Shown here piece after piece: positions 25,724 through 34,951 of a stretch of DNA of 64,000 bases; positions within the stretch are counted from its first letter, which is position 1; each line of letters starts with the position of its first letter. Under the pieces are notes generated by a model. That model was given only the letters and a program-made list of their open reading frames with translations, did no database searches and was not told the origin of the DNA. Made by a program: the position numbers and the translations under genes. This DNA is from Parachitinimonas caeni (lineage in GTDB: Bacteria; Pseudomonadota; Gammaproteobacteria; Burkholderiales; Chitinimonadaceae): NCBI RefSeq assembly GCF_030129945.1, contig NZ_JARRAF010000022.1:1-64000 (forward strand). Reading direction: 5' to 3'.

Positions 25724-26593
25724 ATGCCACAACGTCATCCCCGCAAGGTTCAGATCGGCGACCAGAAAGTCCTGACCTACGGCATGCCGCGTGCCTTGCT
25801 GCAAGATCTGTTTCATTACGCCATGACCACGCGCTGGCCGGTGTTCTTTTTGGCGCTTGCGGGCATTTTTCTTACCATCAATCTGCTTTTTGCTTTGCTC
25901 TACGCGGTGCAGCCGGATGGCATTGCCAATCTTGCCCCGCCAGACCTTACAGGGCTGTTTTTCTTCAGTGTGGAAACCTTTGCTACGGTGGGGTATGGCG
26001 ATATGCACCCTCAGAGCGCCTATACCCACTTTGTGGCTACCTGTGAAATCTTCTGCGGCATGATCAGCATTGCTTTGATGACCGGGGTCATGTTCGCTCG
26101 TTTTTCCAAGCCACGCGCCCGATTCCTGTTTGCCAGGCATCCTGTGGTGCGCCCCTACGAAGGTTGGCCCACCCTCATGATCCGCGCCGCCAATGCACGG
26201 CAGAACGTCATCATTGACGCGTCTGCCCGACTGCGGCTGATGCTGACAGAGATATCGCCAGAAGGCGTAGAAATGCGCCGGCTATATGATCTGAGCCTGA
26301 CGAGAGATCAACATCCAGTCTTCATTTTGGGGTGGATGCTTATGCATTCGATCAACGAAGCCAGCCCTTTGTATGGCAAGACGCAAGAGGATCTGGAACG
26401 GCAGGATGCAGTGCTGATACTGACGTTGGATGGCATGGATGAGACCACTTCCCAGACGCTGATCACCCGTCATCACTATCGAAGTGCAGAAATTCGCTGG
26501 AACCACGGTTATGCCGACATGACTTCAGTGGATGAGCAAGGAATCAACCATCTCGACTATCAGAAATTCCATCATGTTGAACCTCTGCCGTGA
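25724..26593 (+). CDS. Inward-rectifier (Kir/KirBac-type) potassium channel
   Basis: A 289-residue K+ channel subunit. The outer helix (about 35-60), pore helix and selectivity filter TVGYGDM, and inner helix (about 105-125) are followed by the cytoplasmic IRK beta domain (about 135-280, including RAANARQNVIIDA). Tetramer in the inner membrane. The start is set at MPQRHPRKVQ, preceded by AAGAGG; the frame is open for 45 codons upstream but crosses the slyD terminator. What gates the bacterial channels in vivo is unclear. Confidence 0.92.
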   Translation: MPQRHPRKVQIGDQKVLTYGMPRALLQDLFHYAMTTRWPVFFLALAGIFLTINLLFALLYAVQPDGIANLAPPDLTGLFFFSVETFATVGYGDMHPQSAYTHFVATCEIFCGMISIALMTGVMFARFSKPRARFLFARHPVVRPYEGWPTLMIRAANARQNVIIDASARLRLMLTEISPEGVEMRRLYDLSLTRDQHPVFILGWMLMHSINEASPLYGKTQEDLERQDAVLILTLDGMDETTSQTLITRHHYRSAEIRWNHGYADMTSVDEQGINHLDYQKFHHVEPLP

Positions 26594-27063
26594 CTTGATT
26601 TGAATTTCATTTGTGAAATCAGATAACTATTGGCAATTTTCACGGCCACGCGCTGTAGCTGGCCTGGATAAGAGCTATTCGTGATATTCGAATGGAATAT
26701 GACGTAAGCGTATTTGGCGCCGGGCTGGAACTTTTGTCAGCGGAAAATGACTGCAATTGCCGCCAAATTTTTTTACTCGGTGTACACTGGAGCTTGCGGT
26801 CTACATAATCCGCCGCACCGCTTGCCAGTGGGGAAATCCCGTGACTGGCAGGTAGCGCGGAATTAAGAAAGCGACAGACATCGGATGGCCTACGCAGAAA
26901 TGCTTTGCAAAAATGCTCGAACTCGCGTAAAAAGCGTTCCGCAGGCTCTTCAACTAGTAGGTTTTATGGCAGTTCTCGTACCTTTACCGGTATCCCGATT
27001 CGCCAATCCTGGGTTTGATCGTCCGCACTTTTCTTTCTATTACTTCCATTAAGGAAATGCATC
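26594..27063 (+). promoter_or_regulatory. Cold-shock gene promoter and long 5' leader
   Basis: About 470 bases without a gene. A TACACT hexamer at 26783-26788 is a plausible -10 for the csp gene (a -35 at TTGCCG, 26757, would be 20 bases away, so this is weak). If correct, the leader is about 270 bases, the size typical of csp mRNAs that sense temperature. A hairpin TTGCCAGT...ACTGGCAG lies at 26822-26852. Confidence 0.45.
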
Positions 27064-27267
27064 ATGGCAACCGGTACCGTTAAGTGGTTCAACGACTCCA
27101 AAGGTTTTGGCTTTATTACTCCTGACGAAGGTGGTGACGATCTGTTCGCCCACTTCTCGCAAATCCAATCCAATGGTTTCAAGACCCTGGCTGAAAACCA
27201 AAAGGTTTCTTTCGATGTAACGACTGGCCCCAAGGGCAAGCAAGCATCGAACATCAAGCCGGTCTAA
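27064..27267 (+). CDS. Cold-shock protein (CspA family)
   Basis: A 67-residue single cold-shock domain. RNP1 KGFGFIT and RNP2 DLFAHFS are intact. Such proteins bind single-stranded RNA and melt secondary structure at low temperature or in rapid growth. TAAGGA precedes the ATG at a good distance. A long structured leader and a strong terminator flank it, so it is a single-gene unit. Confidence 0.97.
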   Translation: MATGTVKWFNDSKGFGFITPDEGGDDLFAHFSQIQSNGFKTLAENQKVSFDVTTGPKGKQASNIKPV

Positions 27268-27291
27268 TTTGATCGAATTGGTGTTGAATTG

Positions 27292-27320
27292 AAAAAACCC
27301 GGCTTCGGCCGGGTTTTTTT
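27292..27320 (+). terminator. Terminator after the cold-shock gene
   Basis: The stem AAAACCCGGC/GCCGGGTTTT closes on a TTCG tetraloop and is followed by T residues, 25 bases after the stop. Confidence 0.97.
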
Positions 27321-27389
27321 ATATGCGCAAAATGTAGGTATTCTGTCCATCCGGCTGGGTGGGATTTTCTGGTATATAAGGATTATTTG

Positions 27390-28385
27390 ATGAGCTATTT
27401 ATCGCGATTAACGTCTTTATTATCAACTAGCCGTGCGGCATTGCTGGCGGCGGGTGTTCTGCTGGCACCGATGGCGCTGGCTGGGCAAGGGGCCAGTCCA
27501 GCCAAGCTGCATGCCTTGTTCGAGGCACAGAATACAGCTTCGTCGGTTGAGCAGATCATCTCGGCGATGGAGGGACAACAGCGCGCGCGGTTTGAGGCTG
27601 AGACGGATCCTGAGAAAAAGGAGAAGGCCAAAGCCATCTACGACGTGACCTCCAAGACCATCCGCCGCCATCTGGATTGGGCCAAACTGGAGCCGGTTGC
27701 AATCTCTGCGTATCAGAAGCATTACGACGATGCTGAAGTAGATGCCCTGATTGCGTATTACCAGACACCGGCAGGCAAATTGCATATCTCCAGAATGGTG
27801 CCGGTTGCTACCGAATTACTGCAGGTAATTTCTTCGCATATCGGCGCTCGGGTTGATGAAATTTCCGATCAAATAGATAAAAAACAACCGGTAAAGAAAG
27901 CGCCCGTTGTGCCTGTGCCGACGGCGGGGTCAAAAGAAGCGATTGCGCTTGATTTTGTCCGTGCATCGGGTGATCAGTATCGGGTGCAATTCAATGCGCA
28001 AATGGCCGAATTAGATAAGTCGATGCAGAAGCAACTGGAAATGTTTTCCGGTTCCGCCGACAAAAAGCAAAAAGCCAAGATGCAGGCCGAAATAAAGAAG
28101 ATGGCTCAGGCAATTAGATCAGCTATTTCTTATGCAGAAATCGAGCGACTCATTGCAGATACTTATGCAAAGAAAATGTCGCAGGAGGAGCTGGCGTTGT
28201 TGCTGGACGATGCGAAGAATCCCAAGACTCGTAGCCTACAGGCGCAGCGGTTTGCGGCAGACCAGACCATGAGCCAGGTTCTGCAGGAAGATATGCAGAA
28301 AAACATCATGCCCAAATTGATGATGGAGTTGTTGAGCATCATGAAGACGGGTGGCCAACCCGCAGCTGAGACCAGCCCCCAATAA
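27390..28385 (+). CDS. Exported DUF2059 protein
   Basis: A 331-residue protein with a signal peptide (hydrophobic ALLAAGVLLAPMALA, likely cut after ALA near residue 31). Two DUF2059-like helical units follow (about 75-150 and 225-310), each with a YAE/YQKHYDDAEVDALIAYYQTPAGK type motif. The second half is Lys- and Gln-rich. A periplasmic location is expected; the function of DUF2059 is unknown. The ATG is used rather than the TTG one codon earlier; AAGGA stands seven bases before it. Confidence 0.82.
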   Translation: MSYLSRLTSLLSTSRAALLAAGVLLAPMALAGQGASPAKLHALFEAQNTASSVEQIISAMEGQQRARFEAETDPEKKEKAKAIYDVTSKTIRRHLDWAKLEPVAISAYQKHYDDAEVDALIAYYQTPAGKLHISRMVPVATELLQVISSHIGARVDEISDQIDKKQPVKKAPVVPVPTAGSKEAIALDFVRASGDQYRVQFNAQMAELDKSMQKQLEMFSGSADKKQKAKMQAEIKKMAQAIRSAISYAEIERLIADTYAKKMSQEELALLLDDAKNPKTRSLQAQRFAADQTMSQVLQEDMQKNIMPKLMMELLSIMKTGGQPAAETSPQ

Positions 28386-28416
28386 GCATAAGCGCTTGCT
28401 AAGCGCCACAGAACCA

Positions 28417-28463
28417 GGCGTCGTTGATGTTTTGTTGTGGGAAAACAAAACGTCAACGGCGCC
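28417..28463. repeat. R1 repeat reduced to a terminal hairpin
   Basis: The left terminus GGCGTCGTTGATGTTTTGTT and right terminus AACAAAACGTCAACGGCGCC face each other across a few bases, giving a near-perfect hairpin. It lies between the DUF2059 gene and feoA and could end or stabilise the upstream mRNA. Confidence 0.7.
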
Positions 28464-28492
28464 AAGCTTTTAGGGCATCAGCCCGACAATTC

Positions 28493-28506
28493 TTGACCCC
28501 GATCAA
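28493..28506. promoter_or_regulatory. FNR/Dnr-type box upstream of feoABC
   Basis: TTGACCCCGATCAA matches the FNR/Dnr consensus TTGAT-N4-ATCAA with one difference. It lies 58-71 bases before the feoA start. A nearly identical box stands upstream of nrdD, suggesting joint anaerobic control. Confidence 0.75.
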
Positions 28507-28525
28507 ATCTGCCATCTCTTTAAAT

Positions 28526-28548
28526 GAATACGATTCTCATCTGTATTC
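28526..28548. promoter_or_regulatory. Putative Fur box upstream of feoABC
   Basis: GAATAC and GTATTC form inverted arms around GATTCTCATCT; the whole resembles Fur sites (NATWATNATWATN type). It is placed 16-38 bases before the feoA start, so bound Fur-Fe would block translation start or promoter clearance. This is pattern inference. Confidence 0.55.
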
Positions 28549-28563
28549 AACTGAGGTGGCGTC

Positions 28564-28809
28564 ATGTCCAAATCCTATTCCCTGCTTGATCTGAACAGTG
28601 GCGAGCGTGCCACGGTAAGTGGATTGGCGCTCGCTGCATCGCCTTTGCGCCGTCGCCTGCTGGCGATTGGCTTTCTGCCTGGAACCCATGTTGAAGTGCT
28701 ACGTCGCGCCCCATTGGGAGACCCCATCGAGGTGGCCGTGCGTGGCACTACTTTTGCCCTGCGAAGAGAAGAGGCGGCGGCTTTGCATGTCATCCGGTTC
28801 GCGTCATGA
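28564..28809 (+). CDS. feoA: Ferrous iron transport protein A
   Basis: An 81-residue SH3-like FeoA protein with the conserved [14 protein letters not shown] and [22 protein letters not shown] segments. FeoA is a small cytoplasmic partner needed for FeoB-mediated Fe2+ uptake. GAGG stands a few bases before the ATG. Its stop overlaps the feoB start (ATGA), so translation is coupled. Confidence 0.95.
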   Translation: MSKSYSLLDLNSGERATVSGLALAASPLRRRLLAIGFLPGTHVEVLRRAPLGDPIEVAVRGTTFALRREEAAALHVIRFAS

Positions 28810-31022
28810 AAACGATCGCGCTGATCGGCAATCCCAACTGCGGCAAGACCACGCTGTTCAACCGGCTTACCGGCCTCAATCAGACCGTTGGGAATTGGCC
28901 TGGGGTAACTGTCGAACGCAAGAGCGGCAGCCTGCGGCTGATGGACGAAACGCTTGAAGTCATTGACTTGCCTGGTCTTTATAGCCTGAGCGAGGGCGGC
29001 GGGGCGGATGAGGCGGTTGCCAGGGGCTATTTGCATACATTCGATGGTCTGATCGTCAATTTGCTGGATGCCCGCCAGCTGGAACGCCAACTATTCCTTA
29101 CCTTGCAGTTGCTCGAGTTGGGGCACCCGATACTCGTGGCCTTGGGGATGACGGATCTGGCTCGTGCGGAGGGCATGCAGATAGATACCGCAGCGCTGGG
29201 TCGGGCCCTGGGTGTGCCGGTGGTGGAACTCGTCGCAACCAGTGAGGCTGGGGTGGCAAGCCTCAAGACTGCGCTGTTGGCACCTTGGCCCGGCAAACCC
29301 GCTACTTTGCACTACGAAGAACCTGTGGCATCGGCACTGCAGACCTTGCGAGAGGTGCTGCCGACAGCGACGGATGATCAGCGCATGGCAGCACTGGAAG
29401 GGCTGGCCATGGATGGCGCTATGGCTTCGCAAGTGGCGTCTGTGCGGCAACGGCTGGCGTCGCAATATGGTGATGATGCCGATATCGCCATAGCGGATGC
29501 CCGGTACACGGCGATTGGTCAATTAATGCAGCATGTGCGCCGTAGCGCAGAGCGCTCGCGCACGAGTCGCCGCCTTGACACCGTGGTTCTGCACCGGCTC
29601 TGGGGTTTGCCAATTTTTCTAATGGTGATGTACGGCCTGTTTGCCTGGGCGACGCATGTCGGTGGCGCATTTGTTGATGCAGTGGATGGCGTGGCTGATG
29701 CCTTGCTGGTACAGGCCCCGGTGCGCGCATTGGCCGCACTGGGTTTGCCGGATTGGCTGGGTTTTGGCCTGGGCAATGGTCTGGGTGAAGGCATCAAGAC
29801 CGTCGCCACCTTTGTGCCGACCATCGGCATGCTTTACCTGGCTCTGGGAGTACTCGAAGACTGCGGATACATGGCCAGAGCAGCCTTTGTGGTGGACCGG
29901 CTGATGCGGGCACTCGGGCTGCCGGGCCGAGCATTTGTGCCGATGATCATCGGCTTTGGCTGCAATGTGCCGGCCATCATGGCAACCCGGACCCTGGAAG
30001 GGCGGCACGCCCGCGTCATGGCAGGGATGATGCTGCCATTTGTTTCCTGCGGGGCACGGTTGCCGGTATACGCCTTGTTTGCCACGGTGTTTTTTCCGGG
30101 GGACGCCGGAGGTGTGGTGATGAGCCTGTATCTGGCCGGGATTGCCGTTGCGCTGGCAACGGGTCTGTTGCTGCGTCACAGCGTTTTGCGTGGCGATGCT
30201 ACGCCGGCCGTGCTCGAACTGCCCGACTGGCATTGGCCTAGTCTGCATAGCGTGTTCAAGCAGGCATGGTCCCGACTCAAGGGCTTTGTACAGGGTGCGG
30301 GCAGTCTGATTGTGCCGATGGTGTTGATACTGGCCTTTCTGGGCGCGGTGGATATGCAAGGGCGGCTGCGGCCGGATGCGCCCGATGACTCTTTGCTGGC
30401 CAATGGCGCCCGCCTGCTGACCCCGGCATTTGCGCCTATTGGCATCCAGCGCGACAACTGGCCGGCGGTGGTAGGGTTGGTGACCGGGGTGTTGGCCAAG
30501 GAAGCCGTAGCCGGTACGTTGGCCAGTAGCTATGCACGGCTTGCCGGCAAGGCCGCTGCCGATGAGACCCCCCCCGCGCTGGCCGGACAAATTCGCGATG
30601 CGCTGGCGACGATACCGGCGAAGTTTGCCGAGCTGGGGGCCCGTTTGCTGGATCCGCTTGGTTTGAAGGTGGCCGAGTCTGACGTCAGCGATCAGCTCGG
30701 TGCAGCCGAAGGGGCTGACACCGCACTGAAGCAGCGCTTTGGCAGTGTCACGGCCGCTTACGCCTACTTGCTGTTCGTGCTGCTCTATACCCCTTGCGTG
30801 GCCGCATTGGCTGCGCTTCGACGAGAGTTTGGCTGGCGCTGGATGCTGGCCAGTGCCGGCTGGACGTTTGGCATGGCATACACCGTAGCGGCCAGTTACC
30901 ACCACTTTGCAAGGGCTGCAGTGCCGGTTCCCTGGCTGGCGATCAGTGCAACGTTGAGTGGACTGGTAGTGTTTGGCCTGTTGCAGCGTGAGCGTAATCC
31001 AAGACAGGTGGAATCATGCTGA
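28806..31022 (+). CDS. feoB: Ferrous iron transporter FeoB
   Basis: A 738-residue inner-membrane Fe2+ transporter with an N-terminal G domain. G1 is [10 protein letters not shown]3 is DLPG (with the SLSEGG switch region). The G4 motif, usually NxxD, reads GMTD because Asn is replaced by Gly, which is unusual. A helical GDI-like region (about 165-260) precedes the membrane part with two Gate regions (for example [21 protein letters not shown], shown in part, and [18 protein letters not shown]). It overlaps feoA by four and feoC by seven bases. Confidence 0.95.
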   Translation: MKTIALIGNPNCGKTTLFNRLTGLNQTVGNWPGVTVERKSGSLRLMDETLEVIDLPGLYSLSEGGGADEAVARGYLHTFDGLIVNLLDARQLERQLFLTLQLLELGHPILVALGMTDLARAEGMQIDTAALGRALGVPVVELVATSEAGVASLKTALLAPWPGKPATLHYEEPVASALQTLREVLPTATDDQRMAALEGLAMDGAMASQVASVRQRLASQYGDDADIAIADARYTAIGQLMQHVRRSAERSRTSRRLDTVVLHRLWGLPIFLMVMYGLFAWATHVGGAFVDAVDGVADALLVQAPVRALAALGLPDWLGFGLGNGLGEGIKTVATFVPTIGMLYLALGVLEDCGYMARAAFVVDRLMRALGLPGRAFVPMIIGFGCNVPAIMATRTLEGRHARVMAGMMLPFVSCGARLPVYALFATVFFPGDAGGVVMSLYLAGIAVALATGLLLRHSVLRGDATPAVLELPDWHWPSLHSVFKQAWSRLKGFVQGAGSLIVPMVLILAFLGAVDMQGRLRPDAPDDSLLANGARLLTPAFAPIGIQRDNWPAVVGLVTGVLAKEAVAGTLASSYARLAGKAAADETPPALAGQIRDALATIPAKFAELGARLLDPLGLKVAESDVSDQLGAAEGADTALKQRFGSVTAAYAYLLFVLLYTPCVAALAALRREFGWRWMLASAGWTFGMAYTVAASYHHFARAAVPVPWLAISATLSGLVVFGLLQRERNPRQVESC

Positions 31023-31240
31023 TTGCCAGGATCAAGCAATGTCTGCAGACGTCGCCCGCCAGCGCGCAGGCGCTTGCCCAGGCCACGGGGGGAGACATCG
31101 CCACTATCAACGTTGCATTGGAAACCCTGCTGGTACGCGGCAAGATCGCCCCGCTGGCGATGGCTTGCAATCGTGGACGCTGCGGCCATTGCAGCTCGAC
31201 CTGTTCCGATGGGCAGATGTATCGCTGGGTCGAAGCCTGA
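31016..31240 (+). CDS. feoC: FeoC-like winged-helix protein with cysteine cluster
   Basis: A 74-residue FeoC-type protein. The N-terminal winged helix ([21 protein letters not shown]) is followed by four cysteines at C51, C56, C59 and C63 (C-x4-C-x2-C-x3-C), the arrangement that binds an oxygen-sensitive 4Fe-4S cluster in enterobacterial FeoC. It likely protects or regulates FeoB under anaerobiosis. It overlaps the end of feoB. Confidence 0.9.
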   Translation: MLIARIKQCLQTSPASAQALAQATGGDIATINVALETLLVRGKIAPLAMACNRGRCGHCSSTCSDGQMYRWVEA

Positions 31241-31288
31241 CTCAGGGGGCTCGCTGCCGGTAGCGCCTTGCCAAGGCGCGTAGCACAA

Positions 31289-31561
31289 CTAGGTTCTGTT
31301 GACGTAAGGTTTGCAGATCGCGTTTCGCCGGAAAATGGCCAGGAACAAGGCGCGGAGCGCGCCGCATAGTTATTCTATGCAAGCGTTCTGCAACACAGGG
31401 CCAGGCCACTTTCCGGCGAAACCCTTCGGGCCGGGTCGAGTTTTGGGGCAAGGCGTCGTTAGGGTTCGCTTATTTAGCTCGCTAAACCGCGCTTACCCTG
31501 CCTAGCCTCGCCCCAAAACTCGACCCGGCGCGACTGTAAACCTTACGTCAACAGAACCTAA
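31289..31561. mobile_element. R1 palindromic MITE-like repeat, full copy, variant type (273 bp)
   Basis: Bounded by CTAG and CTAA. Compared with the 10827 copy, the left terminus reads GTTCTGTTGACGTAAGGTTT and the right one AAACCTTACGTCAACAGAAC: both sides changed together and still pair perfectly. The first inner stem-loop also changed on both sides (GGAAAATGGCC and GGCCACTTTCC). The second inner stem-loop is nearly identical to the other copies. No transposase ORF. Confidence 0.9.
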
Positions 31562-31614
31562 AAAGCTTGATGCTGGATATGGTATTGGTGAGAGGGCAGA
31601 TCAATAATGCATGC

Positions 31615-32121
31615 ATGTTCCCATCTGCCAATCTCCCCAGTCCTGACGACCCGATAGCGATGCTGGTCGCCTGCCACGATAAAGTGCGGCGCTTTTCGGC
31701 ACTGGTGGCGCGCATTGGTGACCATGTTTTGCAGAAGGGCTGCGATGCTGAAGCGCAGCAAGCCGCAACGTCGGTACTGCGCTATTTCGATGTTGCCGCC
31801 CCTTTGCACCATGCCGATGAAGAGATTGATCTGTTTCCTGCTTTACGAGGCTTGCGCGACAGTCAACTCAACTACGAGCTGGACCGGATCGAATACGAGC
31901 ATCTGCCGCTGGCCGGGTTGTGGCGGGATGTCGGTCACTGGCTGTCGCTTGTCCAGCAAGGATCGCCAGCCGAAGTGCCATCCAGCCTGCTGCTGACCTT
32001 TGCCACCGCCTATCCCGAGCATGCTCGCCAGGAAGAAGAACGACTCTACCCGCATGCCACCCGTTTGCCTGCGCCGACGCTGGCGAAGATCGGCCAAGCC
32101 ATGGCCAGCCGGCGGCAATAG
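31615..32121 (+). CDS. Hemerythrin-like domain protein
   Basis: A 168-residue four-helix HHE protein. Diiron ligands are seen in ACHDKVRRF, APLHHADEEIDLFPAL, YEHLPL and PEHARQEEERLYPHA. Related proteins bind oxygen or nitric oxide, or repair iron centres damaged by NO. The start MFPSANLPSPDD was chosen by analogy with homologues; in-frame ATG at 31570 is an alternative, and neither has a good ribosome site. It is followed by nnrS and is likely expressed with it. Confidence 0.85.
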   Translation: MFPSANLPSPDDPIAMLVACHDKVRRFSALVARIGDHVLQKGCDAEAQQAATSVLRYFDVAAPLHHADEEIDLFPALRGLRDSQLNYELDRIEYEHLPLAGLWRDVGHWLSLVQQGSPAEVPSSLLLTFATAYPEHARQEEERLYPHATRLPAPTLAKIGQAMASRRQ

Positions 32122-32242
32122 CCGGTTTTCCGTTGCGGGCGGCCAGTCAGCTTCGGTTGGACACAAGGCAGGGCGCATTTCAGATAACCCCAGACAACCC
32201 AGATTGAACCCGATTGGCGATGGCCGAAACGGATGACCCCTC

Positions 32243-33391
32243 ATGCACGCACTCAAACTTGCTCCTCATCGCCTGTACTTTTTCGCGGGCACCCTGGCCT
32301 TGCTTCTGCTGTTCGGCTGGTGGTGGCTGACACTTGCCCGACCGGCTGGACTGGCGGCCGTGCCGATACATGCCCTGCTGATGCCACTTGGGCTGTTTCC
32401 GTTATTCATTCTCGGCTTTACTTTCACCGCTGGCCCGCGCTGGCTGGGGGTAAATGGCGTCGGGGGCTTTTTGCCGATTGGTAGCGGCTATCTATCGGGC
32501 CTGGTACTGGTGGTGCTGGGAGCGATTAGCGCATGGCGACCATTGGCGGCATTGGGATTCGGCCTGATGTGCCTGGCCTGGCTGGCGGCCAGCTGGCGCT
32601 GGAGCCGCCTGGTCAAGGCCAGCAAGGCGCAAGATCGTTATCATGCCAAGGTCTTGCTCGCAGCCATGCTGGGCGGTGCGCTGGCACAGGCTGCGGCAAT
32701 GATGTGGGCAGCGGGTATCGAGCCAGCGTGGATCGTCGCCCGTCAGTTCGCCTTCTTTGGCTTCCTGCTGCCAATCTTTCTGGCGGTCTGCCACCGCATG
32801 CTGCCGTTTTTCAGTGGCAATGTCATTCAGCCCTACACCCCCTGGCGACCCTATGGCCTGCTGTGGGCATGGCTGGGTGGTTGCATCAGCGTAGGTGTGG
32901 CCGGCGGATTGGGCTGGTCCTGGCTCGAAGCTATTGCGGCGACTGCGATGAGTCTTGGTTTCGCCTACACCAGCTGGCGCTGGGGCGTGTTGCGCAGCCT
33001 GGGTAATCGACTACTGGCGATGCTGCACCTGTCGTTTGCCTGGCTGGCGATTACATTCGCACTCATAGCGCTCGGTGCTGCCGGCGTGCTGACGGTAGGC
33101 TCCGCCCCCATTCACGCGCTGGGGCTTGGCTTCATGGCGACCATGCTGGTCGGCTTTGTCAGCCGGGTGACTTTTGGCCATAGCGGCCGTCCGTTGCAGG
33201 CCGAAAACTGGCTGTGGGCGCTCTATCTGGGCCTGCATCTGGCGGCCGCCAGCCGCGTGGCCGCCAGCTTGCTGGCCATCCCCTGGCTGATGCATGCCTC
33301 GGCCAGCCTGTGGCTGGCGCTACTTGCTTTATGGGTAATGAAAATGGCCCCGATCTACCTGAAGCCCCGCATCGACGGGCAGCCGGGGTGA
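32243..33391 (+). CDS. nnrS: NnrS family membrane protein
   Basis: A 382-residue haem- and copper-containing type membrane protein of the NnrS family with about 12 hydrophobic segments. Conserved features include FTFTAGPRWLG, CHRMLPFFS and the HALGLGFMATM motif (HxxxGxxxxM) followed by FVSRVTFGHSGR. NnrS reduces nitrosative stress during growth on nitrate/nitrite. Its place after a hemerythrin gene and near a Dnr-type regulator gene fits a nitric-oxide response. No box of the FNR/Dnr type was found directly upstream. Confidence 0.93.
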   Translation: MHALKLAPHRLYFFAGTLALLLLFGWWWLTLARPAGLAAVPIHALLMPLGLFPLFILGFTFTAGPRWLGVNGVGGFLPIGSGYLSGLVLVVLGAISAWRPLAALGFGLMCLAWLAASWRWSRLVKASKAQDRYHAKVLLAAMLGGALAQAAAMMWAAGIEPAWIVARQFAFFGFLLPIFLAVCHRMLPFFSGNVIQPYTPWRPYGLLWAWLGGCISVGVAGGLGWSWLEAIAATAMSLGFAYTSWRWGVLRSLGNRLLAMLHLSFAWLAITFALIALGAAGVLTVGSAPIHALGLGFMATMLVGFVSRVTFGHSGRPLQAENWLWALYLGLHLAAASRVAASLLAIPWLMHASASLWLALLALWVMKMAPIYLKPRIDGQPG

Positions 33392-33430
33392 GGGGTTGGC
33401 TGTACACGCAAGAAACGTAGCGCGGCGTGG

Positions 33431-33458
33431 CCGGAATTGAGGGGTCAACAGAGTCCAG
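33431..33458. repeat. R1 right-end remnant
   Basis: CCGGAATTGAGGGGTCAACAGAGTCCAG matches the right terminus of R1 with changes in the middle. It lies between nnrS and the acyltransferase gene. Confidence 0.5.
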
Positions 33459-33515
33459 TTCACAGCAGCCGTGCCAGGCCTCACAATGCGGACCGCACAT
33501 TTTCGAGGCTTTGCC

Positions 33516-34262
33516 ATGCGTATCCTTCAGGCTGTTTACAGCGCATATGTTGGCCTGCTGTTCCTGATCGGCGTTTGCGCCGTCATTCCGTTTTACCTGC
33601 CGGCATTTTTGTTGTCCGAACACCCTCGCCTGACCATCATGTACCGTGCCAACCGGGTGTCGATGCGGATCTGGTCGCTGTTGACGGGCATTCGGGTGAC
33701 GGTGGAAGGGCAGGCTGCCTGGCAACCGGCGCCGGTTATTGTCGGTAACCACTGCAATATGCTCGATATGCCGGTTTGCGCCATCGCTTGCGCACGTGCG
33801 GTCAAAGTTCTGGCCAAGGCCGAGTTCGCCCGGATTCCCCTCCTCGGTTTTCTGTTCAGAAGCTTTGCTGTGCTGGTGACACGTGACTCTGCCGAGAGTC
33901 GGCAACGAAGTGTGGCGGCGTTAAGGCGTGCGCTGGCAGATAACTGGCCGGTGTTTATTTTTCCCGAAGGCACCCGTAACCGGGGTGAGACGCCCTTGCA
34001 GAGCTTTCGCGATGGGCCGTTCCGCTTTGCAATTGCCGCCCAGGCGCCGATTCAGCCCTTTGTGCAGCTGAACATGCGGGGTGTGATGTCGCTGAATGGC
34101 TTGATGCTCAAACCCGGCAAAGTGGTGTTTCGCTGGCTGCCACCCATCCCAACGGCTGGCCTTACGGAGTCTGATGTGCCGGCGTTGCGCGATAAGGTTT
34201 ATCGCCTCATAGAAGCCGAGTTGCGCCGGTGTGATCCCGCCTTCGGTGGACAGATGCCATAG
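33516..34262 (+). CDS. 1-acylglycerol-3-phosphate O-acyltransferase-like protein (PlsC family)
   Basis: A 248-residue membrane-bound acyltransferase. The catalytic NHCNMLD (NHx4D form) and the FPEGTRNRG glycerol-phosphate site are both present, with an N-terminal membrane segment (about 8-32). PlsC makes phosphatidic acid from lysophosphatidic acid and acyl-ACP/CoA; paralogues of this size may act in lipid remodelling, so the exact substrate is open. The start is MRILQAVYSAY, seven bases after GAGG. R1 and R2 repeat ends follow directly after the stop. Confidence 0.88.
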   Translation: MRILQAVYSAYVGLLFLIGVCAVIPFYLPAFLLSEHPRLTIMYRANRVSMRIWSLLTGIRVTVEGQAAWQPAPVIVGNHCNMLDMPVCAIACARAVKVLAKAEFARIPLLGFLFRSFAVLVTRDSAESRQRSVAALRRALADNWPVFIFPEGTRNRGETPLQSFRDGPFRFAIAAQAPIQPFVQLNMRGVMSLNGLMLKPGKVVFRWLPPIPTAGLTESDVPALRDKVYRLIEAELRRCDPAFGGQMP

Positions 34263-34265
34263 CGC

Positions 34266-34281
34266 CATCAACAGAGCTTAG
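34266..34281. repeat. R1 right-end remnant abutting R2
   Basis: CATCAACAGAGCTTAG is an R1 terminus; its TTAG is shared with the left end of the following R2 element. Confidence 0.6.
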
Positions 34282-34446
34282 CAGCCTGTCGGACTTTCGA
34301 TGCGCGGGCGGAATTCGCAGGTTGAACAGCACATTTTTGCTGGTTTTTTCGTTGCATAGGCTCACTATGCGCCTCAAAAACCAGCAAAACTGGTCTCGTT
34401 CTCCCGCGTTTCCGCTTGCGCGCCCGAAAGTCCGACAGGCTGCTAG
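34278..34446. mobile_element. R2 palindromic repeat, copy 1 (169 bp)
   Basis: A second repeat family with termini CAGCCTGTCGGACTTTCG and CGAAAGTCCGACAGGCTG, perfect 18-base inverted repeats, flanked by TTAG and CTAG. The interior has a second inverted pair, TTGCTGGTTTTT...AAAAACCAGCAA, around CGTTGCATAGGCTCACTATGC. Copy 2 at 48447 is nearly identical. No ORF. Confidence 0.9.
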
Positions 34447-34449
34447 AAG

Positions 34450-34481
34450 AAAAAGCCGCACAGCCCGAGGGATGTGCGGCG
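34450..34481 (-). terminator. Terminator after the cupredoxin-like gene
   Basis: On the minus strand GCCGCACA/TGTGCGGC closes a 10-base loop and is followed by TTTTTCTTCT, about 50 bases after the stop at 34529. Confidence 0.88.
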
Positions 34482-34528
34482 AAACGTCAAGCGAGGAGTA
34501 GGGTGCAGCATTGCCGATGCATCGGCGC

Positions 34529-34900
34529 TTACTTGGTCATGTCTACGTCGTACCAAGGAGTGACGTTGATCGGGCAGCGGTAACGGAAACCATCGGCACC
34601 GACTTTGACGCGCACAGTCTTGGTTTCATTGGGTTTAAGGCCAAAGCCGCCCAGCAATTCATGTGACTTCTGATCCTGCACATTGAACCCGACAAACTTG
34701 CCGGCCTTGTTGGTGACGACGAAATCGTAATCACCGGGTTTCAGGTCGGTCAGGGTTTCCTCGGCGGCGAAGTAACCGTTGTACTCCGTCAGATGAATCG
34801 TGGTGACGCCATTCTTGGTTTGCGGTGTCGCGCCAAAAGCGGGGGCGATCATGACAGCGGCCAGGGTCAGTTGGGCGGCGAGTTGTGCGATGCGGTTCAT
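34529..34900 (-). CDS. Exported cupredoxin-like protein
   Basis: A 123-residue protein with a signal peptide (cut likely after FGA near residue 24) and a single beta-sandwich resembling cupredoxins (TIHLTEYNGYF, LKPGDYDFVVTNKAGK, FGLKPNETKTVRV). The usual copper ligands are not all present: a Cys and a Met exist (YRCPINVTPWYDVDM) but no His is placed in the loop. AAGGAAAT precedes the start. It follows the AhpD-like gene at 51 bases and shares its transcript. Role unknown. Confidence 0.72.
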   Translation of the reverse strand: MNRIAQLAAQLTLAAVMIAPAFGATPQTKNGVTTIHLTEYNGYFAAEETLTDLKPGDYDFVVTNKAGKFVGFNVQDQKSHELLGGFGLKPNETKTVRVKVGADGFRYRCPINVTPWYDVDMTK

Positions 34901-34951
34901 GGTATTTCCTTTCCAGTATTCAGTAGTGTTCGATGGCAATCAGCGGGGCGC

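Noticed and set aside
29619-30905. 428-codon minus-strand frame across feoB
   Set aside because: Low-complexity shadow of feoB.
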